This document shows, in pieces, positions 47,001 through 59,200 of a stretch of DNA of 64,000 nt. Both the position numbers and the translations under genes were made by a program. The stretch comes from Cryphonectria parasitica EP155 (Eukaryota > Ascomycota > Sordariomycetes > Diaporthales > Cryphonectriaceae). Below the pieces are notes generated by a model that saw only the letters and a program-made list of their open reading frames with translations, was not told where the DNA came from and searched no databases. Within the stretch, counting starts at the first letter, position 1. Each line of letters begins with the position of its first letter. The stretch spans positions 1,364,001 to 1,428,000 of the forward strand of contig NW_024468917.1 in NCBI RefSeq assembly GCF_011745365.1, written 5' to 3'.

Positions 47001-47206
47001 ATTAGGCTTGTTTTGGGACTCTTCTGTCGATTTTGCTCCTTCCCATGTCGCAAGGGAAGGAACGGTTATTACTTTAATGGGCTTAGTGCCTCGGGAAAAT
47101 AAATAAATATTCTTGTTCCAGCTAAGGAAGGCGATAAACTCGGCAGCAAGGTGATGGAGCCTCGTGAGACCATCGCCGCTTGTAGCCGCGATCACGAGAA
47201 ATCTTC
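38009..47206. other. Long gene-free stretch, 9.2 kb
   Basis: No recognisable coding exon was found on either strand. The longest frames (40322-41032 minus, 236 codons; 45767-46444 minus, 225 codons) have no family motif, poor composition and no plausible splice partners. Homopolymers (C15 at 41428), CT tracts (44190-44235) and small palindromes around AGTACT occur. The last few hundred bases must contain the aminopeptidase promoter. Confidence 0.55.
41428..41442. repeat. C15 homopolymer
   Basis: Fifteen consecutive C, in gene-free DNA. Confidence 0.9.
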
Positions 47207-47362
47207 ATGTTGCTGAGGGGCTCTTGTGTTTTGCAGAGGGTCAAGCTCCCTCCTCGCACCTTCACGCCTCCAGAAGCCTACCCGGCCAAAGCCCCATCGC
47301 ACTTCTCCCCCTTCGTTGTTCGGGTTCGAGTTCAAGCTCGCTTCTTCTACAAGCCCAACAAC

Positions 47363-49470
47363 ATGTCCGCTCGTGACCCTTCTACGTCGGCCAACTACGA
47401 TGCCTGGCGGACCAAGCACACCACCGCCAACCTGAAGATCGACTTCAAGGAGAAGTCCTTGCGCGGGCTGGTCACTCTGGAGCTCGAGTCCCAGACGGAC
47501 AAGGACAGCAAGGAGATCATCCTCGACAGCAGCTACCTTTCCGTGTCCTCTGTCAAGGTCAACTCGGCCGACTCCCAATGGTCCATAAAGGACCGGGCTG
47601 AGCCCCTTGGCTCCCCGATGCACATCTCGGTCCCTTCTGGTGCCGCTAGGGGCGAGCTGGTCAAGGTGGACATCGAGGTTGCGACGACGGCCCAATGCAC
47701 CGCTCTTCAGTGGCTCACGCCCGAGCAGACGTCCAGCAAGGAGGCCCCGTTCATGTTCAGCCAGTGCCAGGCGATCCATGCACGGAGTTTGTTCCCGTGC
47801 CAGGACACGCCTGACGTCAAGTCAACCTACTCGTTCCGCATCACGAGCCCGTATGTGGTTGTCGCCAGCGGTGTTGCGGCTGACGGCGAGCCCGAGGCGA
47901 GAGAGGGCGGGGAGAAGTTGTATGTCTTCGAGCAGAAGGTGCCAATCCCGAGCTACTTGTTCGCCCTGGCCTCCGGGGACATTGCCCAGGCGCCCATTGG
48001 CCCGCGGTCGTATGTGGCTACGAGCCCGGATGCGCTGAAGGCGTGTCAGTGGGAATTCGAAAGGGATGTTGAAAAGTTCATGGAGGTCATTGAGGGAATT
48101 GTGTTCCCGTATAAGTGGGGACAGTACAATGTGCTGGTTCTGCCGCCTTCTTTCCCCTATGGAGGTGAGCTTTTCAAGACTCGCGGCTTCAGTCTCCGGC
48201 GATGCTAACGGTGGTGAACTGTGCAGGCATGGAGAACCCCATCTATACTTTCGCTACCCCTACCGTGGTAAGTCTTCACTTCTATGATATATCTCTTAGT
48301 TCAAAAGACCGGGGTTGAGACTGACACATGTGTATGAACAGGTCTCTGGAGACCGTGAGAACGTGGATGTCATCGCACACGAGCTCTCTCACAGCTGGAG
48401 CGGCAACTTGGTGACAAGCTGCAGCTGGGAGCACTTGTAAGCCCGGTGCCCAGCCCCCTCACACGATGAACCCTATCAGCACTGACTGGACTCTAGCTGG
48501 CTGAACGAGGGATGGACAACATACTTGGAGCGTCGCATCCTCGCGGCTGTCCATGGCGCTGCGTACTTCGACTTTTCTGCCGTCATCGGCTGGCAGGACC
48601 TGCAAGGGACTATCGATGATCTCGGCAAGGACCACCCGTACACTCAGCTGTTGATACCTCATAAGGGTATTGACCCGGATGATAGTTTCAGTAAGGTTCC
48701 GTACGAGAAGGGCTTCCACATGGTCTGGTATCTCGACAGGCTTGTGGGTCGTCAGAACTTTGACAAGTTCATCCCTTACTATTTCACCACGTGGGCAAAC
48801 AAGTCTCTGGACTCGTACCAGTTCAAGGAGACATTCCTCGAGTTCTTCAGCAAGCCCGAGTTCGCCGATCTCAAGGAAAAAATTGCCGAGATCGACTGGG
48901 AGGGTCGATTCTACAATGGCGGAATGCCGCCCAAGCCGGACTTCGATACCTCACTTATTGACGTCTGTTACAAGCTGGCGGCCCAGTGGGAGGATAAGGT
49001 CAGTCTATTCATCTTTTCTTCTCTTCTTCTTCTTCTTCGGGGTCAGGTCTTGGTCGACATCTGCGAACCTCACTGACATTACCTCCAAGAGCTACACTCC
49101 TTCCCCCCAGGACGTTGAGACCTTCAGCGCCAATCAGAAGCTCGTCTTCCTGCAGACAGTTCAAGCCTTCGCCGAGCCCCTGAGCGCAGAGCAGGTCGAG
49201 AAGATGGGTCAGGTCTACAAGTTCAATGAATCTCAGAACAAGGAGGTCAAGACGGCCTACTTTGAGGTCTCGCTGAGGAGCAAGGTCACCAGCACATACG
49301 AGCCTGTCGCGGAGCTCCTGGGCCAGGTGGGCAGGATGAAGTTCGTGCGTCCGTTGTACGTCGGACTCAACAAGGTGGATCGGCCGCTTGCCCTGGCCAC
49401 GTTCGAGAAGAACAAGGACTTCTACCACCCCATCTGCAAGGCGATGGTTGTGAAGATTCTTGGTCAGTGA
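47363..49470 (+). CDS. lap2: Leukotriene A4 hydrolase-type aminopeptidase (M1 family)
   Basis: Five exons, 47363..48164, 48227..48267, 48342..48436, 48497..48998 and 49090..49470, 606 aa (human LTA4H 611). Splicing rebuilds the active site: GGMENP (268-272), the zinc motif HELSH at 294-298 and, across an intron, WLNEGWT with the third ligand E317, a perfect HEXXH-X18-E. PYEKG, with the conserved catalytic-region tyrosine, follows. The C-terminal helical domain ends [20 protein letters not shown]. The family hydrolyses N-terminal residues and, in yeast and animals, also epoxides such as leukotriene A4. An in-frame ATG at 47207 would add 52 residues of basic, presequence-like character; its context is weak, while 47363 has A at -3. 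For exon 5 a second acceptor at 49110 is possible, dropping seven residues. The gene is convergent with the acyl-CoA dehydrogenase. Confidence 0.92.
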
Positions 49471-49802
49471 GACACTCATCATGTACTATGATGACAAGCG
49501 GCAGATAAATGGCTCAGGTAAATGCTATATAGGCACCTCACCAACAATTATCGAACCAGGTCAGACGCTGGACTACGCTCGTTCCAATTGGCAACCTTGC
49601 ATGAGTAGAAAGGATCCCAAGGCATTTTGCAATTTACTGATTCCTGTGCTTACATGTTCAGCCCTGATTATCTTTGACGGTGCTTCAGTGTATAATGTTG
49701 TTCCCGAAGCTCACGTCTGCTAGGTCGCGTTCCTCACCGTATAAAATCAATGAGTTCCTAACTATGCATGGGTACACAACACCTCAGATGAAATTCTGTG
49801 AT

Positions 49803-52276
49803 CTACAATCTCGAGCCAGGCCTGAATATCTCTGCTGAAGTCTGCTTGCCAAAGACAATAGCCGAGTCGACTTGCAACATGTCTTTCGTAGCAATGACAG
49901 GCTCGGCAGATCCGACTTCGAGAAAGCGCCTTTGTCCTAGGAACCGGTCCCGCATGGCCTTGGCCGTTGCGTCCCCGTCACTCTCGACATCCACCTCCAG
50001 CAGCGCCGCCATCAGAACTTCGGCCAGACCGAAACAGATGTCTCTCGCCTCAGCGACCAGCTCGTCCTGCGTCTTGTTTTCCACTCTCGCCCTGATCTCC
50101 CGCCAGGCCTCCCGAGCCCGCGGCGCAGGCCTGTTTGTCTCCAGGAACCAGCCCAGCGCCTCCATGCTCGTCTTCCCTTCCCGAGGATGCTTCAGCGCCC
50201 GCAGCAGGTCCGTCGAGAGCACGTCTGTGGTGCCCTCCCACGTCGCGAGGACGCACAGGTCGCGGAAGATGCGGCTGAGGTTGAGATGCTCTGACTCGGT
50301 GTTGTTGAGATACCCGACGCCACCTAGCGCCTCCATGCACCCGTACATAAGGGGAATAGCATGCTTGCATATATAGGCCTTGCAGAGGGACGAAAGAACG
50401 CGCAGCAAAGGGCCGACGTGCTGCGGCGGCGGCGGCGGCGGCTGGAAGCCCCCAGGTGGGCTGTGTTCAACTTCCGCTGCTGCTGGTGACGTCTCTTCGA
50501 GTCCGAGCAGGTACGTCGCGTAAAACGTCAACAGCATCATCGCATGGTACGTGCTGGTCATGGTGGCGAGCGTGCGCATATGCAGTGGGCTCTCGCACAG
50601 CAGCATCCGCCTGCCCCTCGTGGCGCCGACCTGGCGGACCAGCGTGTAAGCCTTGGCGACGGCGAGACCGCGGCCGAGGTAGCCCAGCGCGCCGATGCAG
50701 GAGCGGACTCGGGTGATGGTCAGGATGGTGGCGATCTCGTGGATGCCTCGCCCCTCCTCGCCGATGAGCCAGCCACGCATGCCCTTCAGCTCGAGCTCTG
50801 CGGTGGGGAGGGACTTGGTGCCCATCTTGTCCTTGAGGCGGGAGATCCGGACGCCGTTGAGCTCTGTTCCGCCGCGCTGGCCGGTCGGCGAGATGAGGTC
50901 GGCGCTGTGGCGGCGCATGGGCGCGAGGAAGGCAGAGACACCTTTGTCAGGGGATGTCTTGGCGAGCAGGACCGTCATGGACGAGTCGGTCGCACTGGAG
51001 AACCACTTGAAGCCGGAGATGCTCCAGGGTCCTAGAGGAATGCTCTCGTTGGCATCTGCGAGCGGCAGAGTGCTGCTGTCTGGGTAGGGAGCATAGGACG
51101 CGACTGTCTCGGTCTGAGATACGTCGCTGCCCCCTGGCCGTTCTGTCATCCATTGCCCACTTGTCCAGGCTGTCTCTGGGTCTCGTGAGGTGAGATGGTC
51201 GTAGGCATTCTGGAAGATGCGCCGGCGGGTCTGGTCAAGAGTGGGCTTTGCGAGGTTTTGCTGGAGAAGACGAGCTGCGCCGTCGGTCATGGCGACTGGA
51301 CAAGTGGTATCTGTTTGTGCAGCGTCAGTAGCCTCTCACAAGCAAGGTTGAATGGAGTACTCATACTCGCAGAAGATGCTTCCCATAAGATTGACCTGTG
51401 ATTGGAGATCATCAGCCACTGTTCATGACAGCATCTAGCCTGGAACTTTGAATGCAGAACATGATCAACATAGATAGAACGCCGAGTCAACCTTGTCCGG
51501 AGTATTTGAAGACAAGGAGAAAAGAAATGCGTGCTCTCATGTGAAGTTCATTATCAAACGAACAGGCCCGTGTAGTTGAGAAACTGAACAAGGAAAGGCA
51601 CAGACTGCCGCCTCAGCGTCTTCCTTCTGAGTGATCAGAGGACTGAGACATATCGCTCGTTAAGTCGACACGAATAAGACACACACAAGGAGGGGATTGT
51701 ATCAACTGCTGCCTGACAGAAGGAATGTGCGCCCTACCTGAGCATTTGTACAACTCTGGTATATTGGCCGTGGTCGGTATCGTAGTTATACGCGACAATT
51801 CTGTTGGACTGTTAACGGACAACTCTGGACCACGCGGTTAGGACGCGCACCCGTTCTGTATACCAAATTGCTGAAGCTCTCTCCAGCCTTGGCTCAGCAC
51901 GAGAGCGTCACTCCTGGGCCGACCAAAGCTGTCCCTTCCACTGCCACGGAGTTGAGGCAGATTTCTTTCTGCATCGAAAATGAGGTCGAAGACGGTCTGC
52001 GACAGCACCTTATCCCCAAGAGCTATGAGCTCCGGCGTTACGGTCTGCAAAATTCCTGGTGGTAGGAATACTATAATTGGTCAGCTATACATATGTATAT
52101 ACATATATGTATATATATGTCTTGCCAAAAGAGTCATGTTGACTCAGTCCAAAGTCCAAGACAAGGTGGGACGAACATTTGAGAACTCTCTGGTAACTTG
52201 GGTCATATTGGGCCTGATTTTCCAGAATCGGCTGCTGCTGGAAAAAGCCTGTATCCGAGGTAGCTCCTTCCATCAT
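49803..52276 (-). CDS. Acyl-CoA dehydrogenase family protein, AidB-like
   Basis: Five exons on the minus strand, 52276..52177, 52070..51851, 51800..51738, 51395..51367 and 51310..49803, 639 aa. The junctions rebuild a continuous protein: YQRVLK-LFLPPGILQTV, FGIQNG-IVAYNYDTDHGQ, VVQMLR-SILWEASSA, then NTTCPVAMTDGAARLL. MTDG is at 145. SGQWMTERPGGSDVS (near 192) is the FAD-contact loop, followed by ISGFKWFSSATDS and, later, MYGCMEALGGVGY and ATWEGTTDVLSTDLLRA, typical of the AidB/ACAD fold. The enzymes are flavin-dependent acyl-CoA dehydrogenases; AidB of bacteria also binds DNA, which is not claimed here. Odd points: donors GTTCGT and GTGCGC, a 29-nt exon 4, a 342-nt intron 3, and a Pro-rich insert with six prolines. 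The start could also be the next codon, also ATG (52273). It is divergent from the SNF2 gene. Confidence 0.85.
52084..52120. repeat. AT-rich palindromic repeat in the acyl-CoA dehydrogenase intron 1
   Basis: TATAC/ATATGTATATACATAT-like alternating purine-pyrimidine DNA inside intron 1 (52071..52176). Confidence 0.75.
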
Positions 52277-52838
52277 GAGTATACTGGGTCGTTTACACTT
52301 GCTGCAGCATATTCTCAAGATCTAGAAATTGGGGATGGCTGAGCAGACATATAAGAGGCGCCAAGCCGTGGTGCACTTAGCATACAACCTCGGCTTTACA
52401 GGTTGCAAGTGCCGCCGGGGGGGGGGGGGAGGGCACTAAGCAAAGTGGGGGGCCACTTCTCCAGATTGTCAATCCGCCGTAGAGTGCTTGTTCAGGCGCT
52501 AGAGTACTTGTAATAGTATACCGCATAGCCGTAGCCGGGAAGAAACAGCACGTGCTACCGCGTCAGGCCTAGGTCGGTTTAAGTACTATAGCATGGATTT
52601 CTCAGTACTACATCACGCCAGTGCTTCGCCGAGACCATTTGTGACAACAAACACAGCCTCCTTGGCCCGTGACAATCTGTCGACAGCATTGGACGTCCAT
52701 CATGCCCACCAGAAGACATTGGAATGATTGGAACATACGCAGGAGGTGTTGCGGCAGTTGCCTCCAAGTCTGAAGACGGCCAGCAGATCCTACCATCGAC
52801 GTAACCGCGCACACGCGTCGAAGAACCTCCAAAGAACA
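52277..52838. promoter_or_regulatory. Divergent promoter region, acyl-CoA dehydrogenase / SNF2 ATPase
   Basis: 562 bp between two head-to-head starts. It holds a G13 run (52417-52429) and two AGTACT palindromes (52582, 52604). A shared promoter is inferred from geometry. Confidence 0.5.
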
Positions 52839-55800
52839 ATGGCAACCTCGAGCAGACCACCACGTAAGCTCGTCGAGATAAGCGACAACGACGAGACGGC
52901 GTCCTCCGCCGGCGAGATGCAAGATTCGGTCGTCACCTCTCCCAAGCGCAAGCGCAAGCAAGGCTTTGAGGACGTCGACGTCTGGGCGGACGAGCCTGAT
53001 GACCAGCGGGAGAAGTGGCTGCAGAGCAGGAAACCAAAACGGGCCAAAACGAGTAGGCTTACAAAGGGCAAGGGCAAGGGCAAGAGCAATGGAAAGGAAA
53101 AGGATAAGGACAAGAATGACTCGAAGCCTGTCTCCTGTCCTAGCTTACAAGGCATAACTAAGAGCGTCGATGAAAGCGATGGAGAGAAGGAGGCCGAAGA
53201 AGGCACCGACGAGGTCGACGTCCCTCCACACATCCTCGAACGGCGCGCACACTTCGACGAGGACACAAAAGCACTCGGCCAGGCTGGCCTCAAGCTCCCC
53301 CCTGACTACGAAGGTGTATACTTCTCGGACGATGAGAGGGATCCCAGGGAGCTTGAGGAACGACCAAAGCTCGAACACATACAACCATGCAGGCCGTACA
53401 GGGACATTGTCCTGGAATCTTCTGCTGGTTTCATACCTGCGTCTATTGCCCAATACCTTCGCGATTATCAGGTTGAGGGCGTCAAGTTCTTGCATGAACG
53501 TTTTGTCTACCAAAGAGGCGCAATCCTCGGCGATGACATGGGGTTGGGCAAGACAGTCCAGGTTGCTGCATTCCTGACCGCCGCCTTTGGCAAGACGGGC
53601 GATGAGAGGGATGCCAAGAGGTTGCGAAAGATGAGAAGAGACCCATCACGATGGTACCCCCGAGTTCTGGTCGTTTGTCTTGGATCTCTGATTCCAAATT
53701 GGAAGAGCGAACTCAAGCGTTGGGGCTGGTGGAGGATAGATGTTTACCATGACAGCGGGAAGGAAGATGCCTTGCGAGCAGCACGTGCTGGTGCAATTGA
53801 GATCATGTTGACGACCTACACGACCTATGCCAAGAATGAGGACAAGGTAAACTCGGTCGAGTGGGATGCCGTGATTGCCGACGAGTGTCACTTGATCAAG
53901 GACCGCCGTACTTCCACCACCAAGGCCATGAACCGGATCAACGCACTCTGCCGTATCGGTCTCACAGGAACAGCCATTCAGAACAAGTACGAAGAGTTTT
54001 GGACCCTTCTCAACTGGACCAATCCCGGCCACTTTGGCAGCCTGCGTGAATGGGATCATTCAATCGTCAAGCCGCTCACGCGCGGACAATCCCATGACGC
54101 CACCTGGCATCAGCTGAGCCTTGCAAGGAAGACAGCCAAGAAGCTTGTCCAAAACCTCTTACCTGATTTCTTCCTACGCCGGATGAAGGCGCTGATCGCT
54201 CATCAGCTGCCCAAAAAAACCGACCGTGTTATCTTCTGTCCTCTTACGGACCTCCAGAAAGACGCTTACCAGCGGCTCCTCGAGGGTGAAGAGATACAGA
54301 CCATCCTTTCGAGCATGGAAGAGTGCACCTGTGGTTCAGGGAAGAAACAAGGCTGGTGTTGTGGCAAGTTGACTTCGGATGGTATGTCACGCTCCCTTTC
54401 GTGTTTGTAATGCGTGCGTTGTGGATTTGCAGCATCAGTCGCGGACTTTCGAAAACAGCAGTTAGCCATGCCTGGTGATCTAGCACACGTGACCCGAGGC
54501 TCGTTCACTATTCTCCCCCGATACATGAGCAAATGGTAACATGCGCATGGTATAGGAAAGTATTGGATGGCATTGGTCTTCCCATGCATACAGGCCTTGC
54601 AAAAGCTGTCGAACCACCTTACTCTCTTGATTCCACCGAATGAACAGACGGATCTAGAGAAGAGAAAAGCAGCTATCAAGCTGCTCAGGCGGTGCGCCCC
54701 AAAGCACTGGGAGACGCTGTACCAGCAGCGGAATTCAATTCAGGTCCTGTCGAATCCTGTCTTCTGTGGCAAGTGGAAGATACTGAAGGAGCTTCTTGGT
54801 CTCTGGTACAGCAACCAGGACAAGGTCCTTGTCTTCTCTCATAGCGTGCGATTACTGCACATTCTCGAGACTCTATTCAAGAGCACTAGCTATACTGTTA
54901 GCTTTTTAAGCGGTCAGATGTCCTATGACGATCGTCAGAAAGAGGTTGACGATTTCAACTCCGACCCCAGCAAGTTTGTCTTCTTGATCTCGACAAAGGC
55001 CGGAGGCGTGGGTCTCAATATCACAGCTGCCAACAAAGTCGTCATTGTCGATCCGCACTGGAACCCGGTTTATGATTTACAAGCCCAGGATAGAGCATAC
55101 CGAATTGGCCAGTTGCGGGATGTCGAGGTCTACAGGCTGGTCTCTGCGGGTACAATCGAGGAGATTGTCTATGCCCGACAAATCTACAAGCAGCAGCAGG
55201 CCAACATTGGCTACAATGCCTCTAGCGAGCGCCGTTACTTCAAGGGCATCCAGCAGGACAAAGATCGAAAAGGCGAATTGTTTGGCCTCAAGAATCTCTT
55301 CAATTTTCACAGCGACCAAGTCGTACTGCAAGGAATCATGAACCAGACCAATATTGCCGAGGCTCGAGTGAGTGTCCAAATGGCAGACATAGATGTGGAG
55401 AAGGCTGAGCGGGACGAGGACTTCAAAGTCATCAAGAAGGAAGACGCTGCAGAGGACGATGGCGGATGGGGTCAATTTGCCGAGCTCATCAAGGCTGAAC
55501 ACGGCGGAGGACCGATTAAGAAGAAAGCGTTCGACAAGCCGAAAAGCGACGCTATCCAGGCGATTCTGGCGTCAGCTGGTGTGCAGTACACCCACGAGAA
55601 CTCAGAGGTGATCGGGTCAAGCAAGGTGGAAGCAAAGCTCTCACGGCGCGCAGAGCTAGCAGACGCCATGGATCTCGATGATCCCGAGGGCCAAAGCGCC
55701 CTATTTGCGGAAGAGGGGCCGAACGAGGCGGTTGCTGGAACTGAAGCCGCCTCGTTTGCACCGAGATTCAAACCACCAGAAGATGTCAAGCTCAGGCAGT

Positions 55801-56237
55801 TCTGCTCGATGGCAAAGGAATTCGGGTTTGAAAGTGCCACAGCTTTCGCGTTGGTGGTGGAGCAGATGACTCAGGAAAGGAGAAGAGATGCTCTTGACTC
55901 CTTTTACAAGAAGCGTATGTTACAACTGCTCGAGCATGAGTTGAAGAAGGACGAAGACGCGGACGAGAAGAAGCTCGCATTTCTAAAGGCTGAGGTCGAC
56001 GGCACTAATGAGGTCGAAGAGTCGAAAATGGTCAAGCTTGAGCCAGAGGATGATGACAGGAGTCTTGGCGGCATCAAGACGAAGAACCCTCTTGAAGACG
56101 AAACAGTCCAGGTTGAAGTCAAAGACGAGCATCATGTGAAGAAGGAGGACAGCCGCATATCCACGGCGACTCAGCCAAGGAATGGCGGTAGGCTCATCTC
56201 GTCCATCTTCATCGACGACAGTGAGGACGAGCTTTAA
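52839..56237 (+). CDS. SNF2-family DNA-dependent ATPase, ERCC6L2 / Rad26-like
   Basis: Two exons, 52839..54381 and 54556..56237, 1074 aa. The 174-nt intron (GTATGT to TATAG) joins CGKLTSDG to KYWMALVFPC. N-terminus: acidic and basic low complexity with a Lys-rich NLS-like stretch (PKRKRK; KGKGKGKSNGKEKDKDK). ATPase lobe 1: LRDYQVEGVKFL, Walker A GDDMGLGKT (K238), motif II DECH (348-351), GLTGTAIQNKYEEFWTLLNW and FFLRRMKALIAHQLPKK. A Cys cluster CTCGSGKKQGWCC precedes the intron. Lobe 2: KVLVFSHSVRLL, STKAGGVGLNITAANKVV and motif VI QAQDRAYRIGQ (690-700), then YKQQQANIGYNASSERRYF. This set matches the ERCC6L2 branch, usually annotated as Rad26-like in fungi. It remodels or translocates on DNA in end processing or repair; the role is from the family. 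The ATG at 52839 is the first ATG in frame. Confidence 0.87.
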
Positions 56238-59200
56238 TTTTGTTTTGAAGGTTGGCTATAGAGCCTGATATGATACCCCCGGGCTACATCTCATCTAGTC
56301 GAGTTGAATCTGATCTTATTCTCACTTCACCTCTTTTAAAAAAGCCTGCATGTGTTGTTGACTCAATTTCCCGTGTTCCATGAGTGATTGTGGCCTGCAT
56401 GTTGTGAGAGCAAATCCGCTGCACCTTTCGACGCACCTTTGAGTTGCACTGTTGTCCGTGATTCTATATAAATACGTCTGGGTATTGCAACCGCGAAGGG
56501 TGCGGTTGTATTGATATGTATCATCACTATGGCATACCTCCTTTACACGCAAGACATTACGGGTGTTTAATTGCAGTGGATCGCAGTTAAACGCCAGCAA
56601 GTATGCTTCAAGGACCAGATCATCATCCCAGTACACAATTCTAAGCAGTACTATCAGGCAGGATCCGAGCCATGCCGTGGTACGCTGCTTATGCCATGGT
56701 ACAAGTAGGTCTCTTTACCGGCAGAAAGTCTGAGCTACCCTTCCCCGTAGATCTTGTTAATGTGTAACGGCAAGGCACAAGGGACTTGCTGAAGTTATGG
56801 CAAACGACTGCTTAGCACACATAGCCGGATTACTGCTCCGAATGTCCATGGGTTTTGCTCTCCCTCTTTTCTATTCAAGGAGGTCTGAGTGAGGCGGCCA
56901 ATGATATGTTTGCTAGATACTTCCGAATACACAGGGTAACGAACCTTTTACGCCCCAGTGTCTCAAACCGATGCAGCGCTGTAGCAAAAACCAGTAACAA
57001 CTGGCAGCTGTGCGTCCACTATCTAACCCCCAGATAGCAAGCACTTCCCTCTGTGGTTTCCCAAATACCCCCTCTTTGCACAAGGAAAGACTGGCCGTCG
57101 GGCCCCAGACCTCACCAGTAGAACCACTCCCACCGCTCCCTTCATGCTGGATCGTTCACTAGACCCATGCCGGCACCCGATAGGGAGAAGGGCTCCGAAG
57201 CTGGAGGAGGCGCACCGCAGCTTCGGGTGGACGGGCGAGTGCGCGTCCTTCTTCCGCGCTGGTAGGTATCTCAAACCACGGCTTTTTGTCTGCAGTGTTA
57301 CGGATGCTCGATTGGTGGACTTCGTCGGTAGCTCAGTTTTATCTAGACTGCTCCAAAGTCCTGGATTACTCACGAGGTACAAGGGGAAAGGAAAAGGGAA
57401 AAGGGAACAAGGAGATGTTGGTAGAAGGGGTCAAGTAGATACCTAGATACCACATCTAGCCCGGCGGTAGTTGGTAACCTTAGAACTTGACGGTGATCTT
57501 GCTGAAGGGTTTGTCGGCCCGCGATCCGATTGTCTCGAGACTGCAATTCCGGCGCCGCATTATAAAACTTAAGTAGTCTAAGTGACCTCGCGGAGGAACT
57601 CACGCTGTCGTTTCCCACCGCACATACATACATGCCTTGGTACACGAGCTGAGCCGGTGCTCGTGGCCTGCTATCACACATTGTCCGCCCTCAGCCCTAA
57701 TTCTCTGATTCAGAGGCCTCATCATCACGGTCGTCATCACCTCCACCTTATGAAGTTGCCCAGACTTCTATTCTAGTCGCAACTCAGCGCATGTTATCCT
57801 GATTGTGTGCGCTCTGCATAGCAACAGTAACACAAGAAGCATGTCGTAACACCAAGAGCGGCTGGCTTCATACAATATGCACCGCTGCTCCCAGTCGGAA
57901 CACGTTGACTGCACGCTGCGAGAGATTCTTAGTGCAGTTTGTATCATCTTCCCCCAGCGAATCTCGGTGTCCTCTAGCACTTGGGAGTATCTGGAAGTTC
58001 TACCGCGGTGGACCCCCCCCCCCCCTTCCTGTTTGTGTCTGGAGATCATATCAGTAAGATGACTACCTAGGTAATGTCATGTGAGAGACTTCTCTGGATC
58101 GAAATTCTGACCTGGATGTCGCCATACGACGGTGGAGACCAAGAGCGCTGTCATACGCAAATCGCAGGTTGAGGCAGGTCAGATGATGAATAAATGAACC
58201 CGGAGGATACTGAGGCCTTTGGCTGTACAAATATAGGAGCTCATGCTATCTAGAACAACACCAATAGCAAACCCAAAATCATATCAATGCCAAGCTCAAA
58301 GAGTGATGGTGCATTTGACCTTACTCGATCAAACTTTCTACCAGCACATGTAAACCTGTCTGATAGTAGTAAACGGGTGGAGTCAAACGACGCGAATCCA
58401 GCGAGCATATAGTCACGACGATTCCAATTGAATTCAGACTAATCTGGCTGTGCGAGAAAAAGATGAGATGGCTTCAGATGAGCTTAACGTCATCTTGGCA
58501 ACTCTGATTTTGAACCCAGAGCTGCCTGTTCTCAGGACAGACTTGGGACATCTCGTCCCGTAGTCGCATTCGAATGAAAAGATCACCTCGTGGCCGAATA
58601 GCATATAGGATCAGACTTGTTCAAGGGTTGGACTTTGAATGACCTCTGGGTCCATGCGTGTTTCCATCGCGAAGCAGTACCATACAGCCAGTACCGCACC
58701 ATCTCTTCGACAGTCACTAGCTTTGGGTACATGATTGGACACTCCACTGGACTTAGCGCTCACTGACCTGTCAAAGGGGCCATGATCCGTGGGCCAAGGA
58801 GTAAAACCTTCTCCTGAAAGCACCGACCGAGTTCGTATTCCACTGTTTCAAGGGACCTCATTGTTTCACAGCTGCCTTCTATGAACTACATCTCGTGCCA
58901 ATGACTGCTTTCCTGGACGGAGAGCGTTTCGAGAGCGACAAGACTGAGGGGAAGTCTTCATTCCAGTACGTCCATTAAGATAGTACGGATATATGCTATC
59001 TTGGGAAGTATCTGTGGTACCTTGAGCTTCAAGAACGTGAGAAAGCCTCCCAGCACACCTCCCTGTTGGCTGACACCGGACGCTCTTCAGAACCAGAGTT
59101 CAGACTTCGAGCTAGCCATCGACTGATAGGTTGGTACACTTGGGGCGATATTCTGAGAAGGGAAGAACCCCAGAAGATCGCTGCTTGTCCTCGACTCGAC

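Noticed and set aside
47207..47362. Using the upstream ATG as the sole aminopeptidase start
   Set aside because: Weak context and a possible acceptor inside; 606 aa from 47363 fits the family length. Reported as a finding instead.
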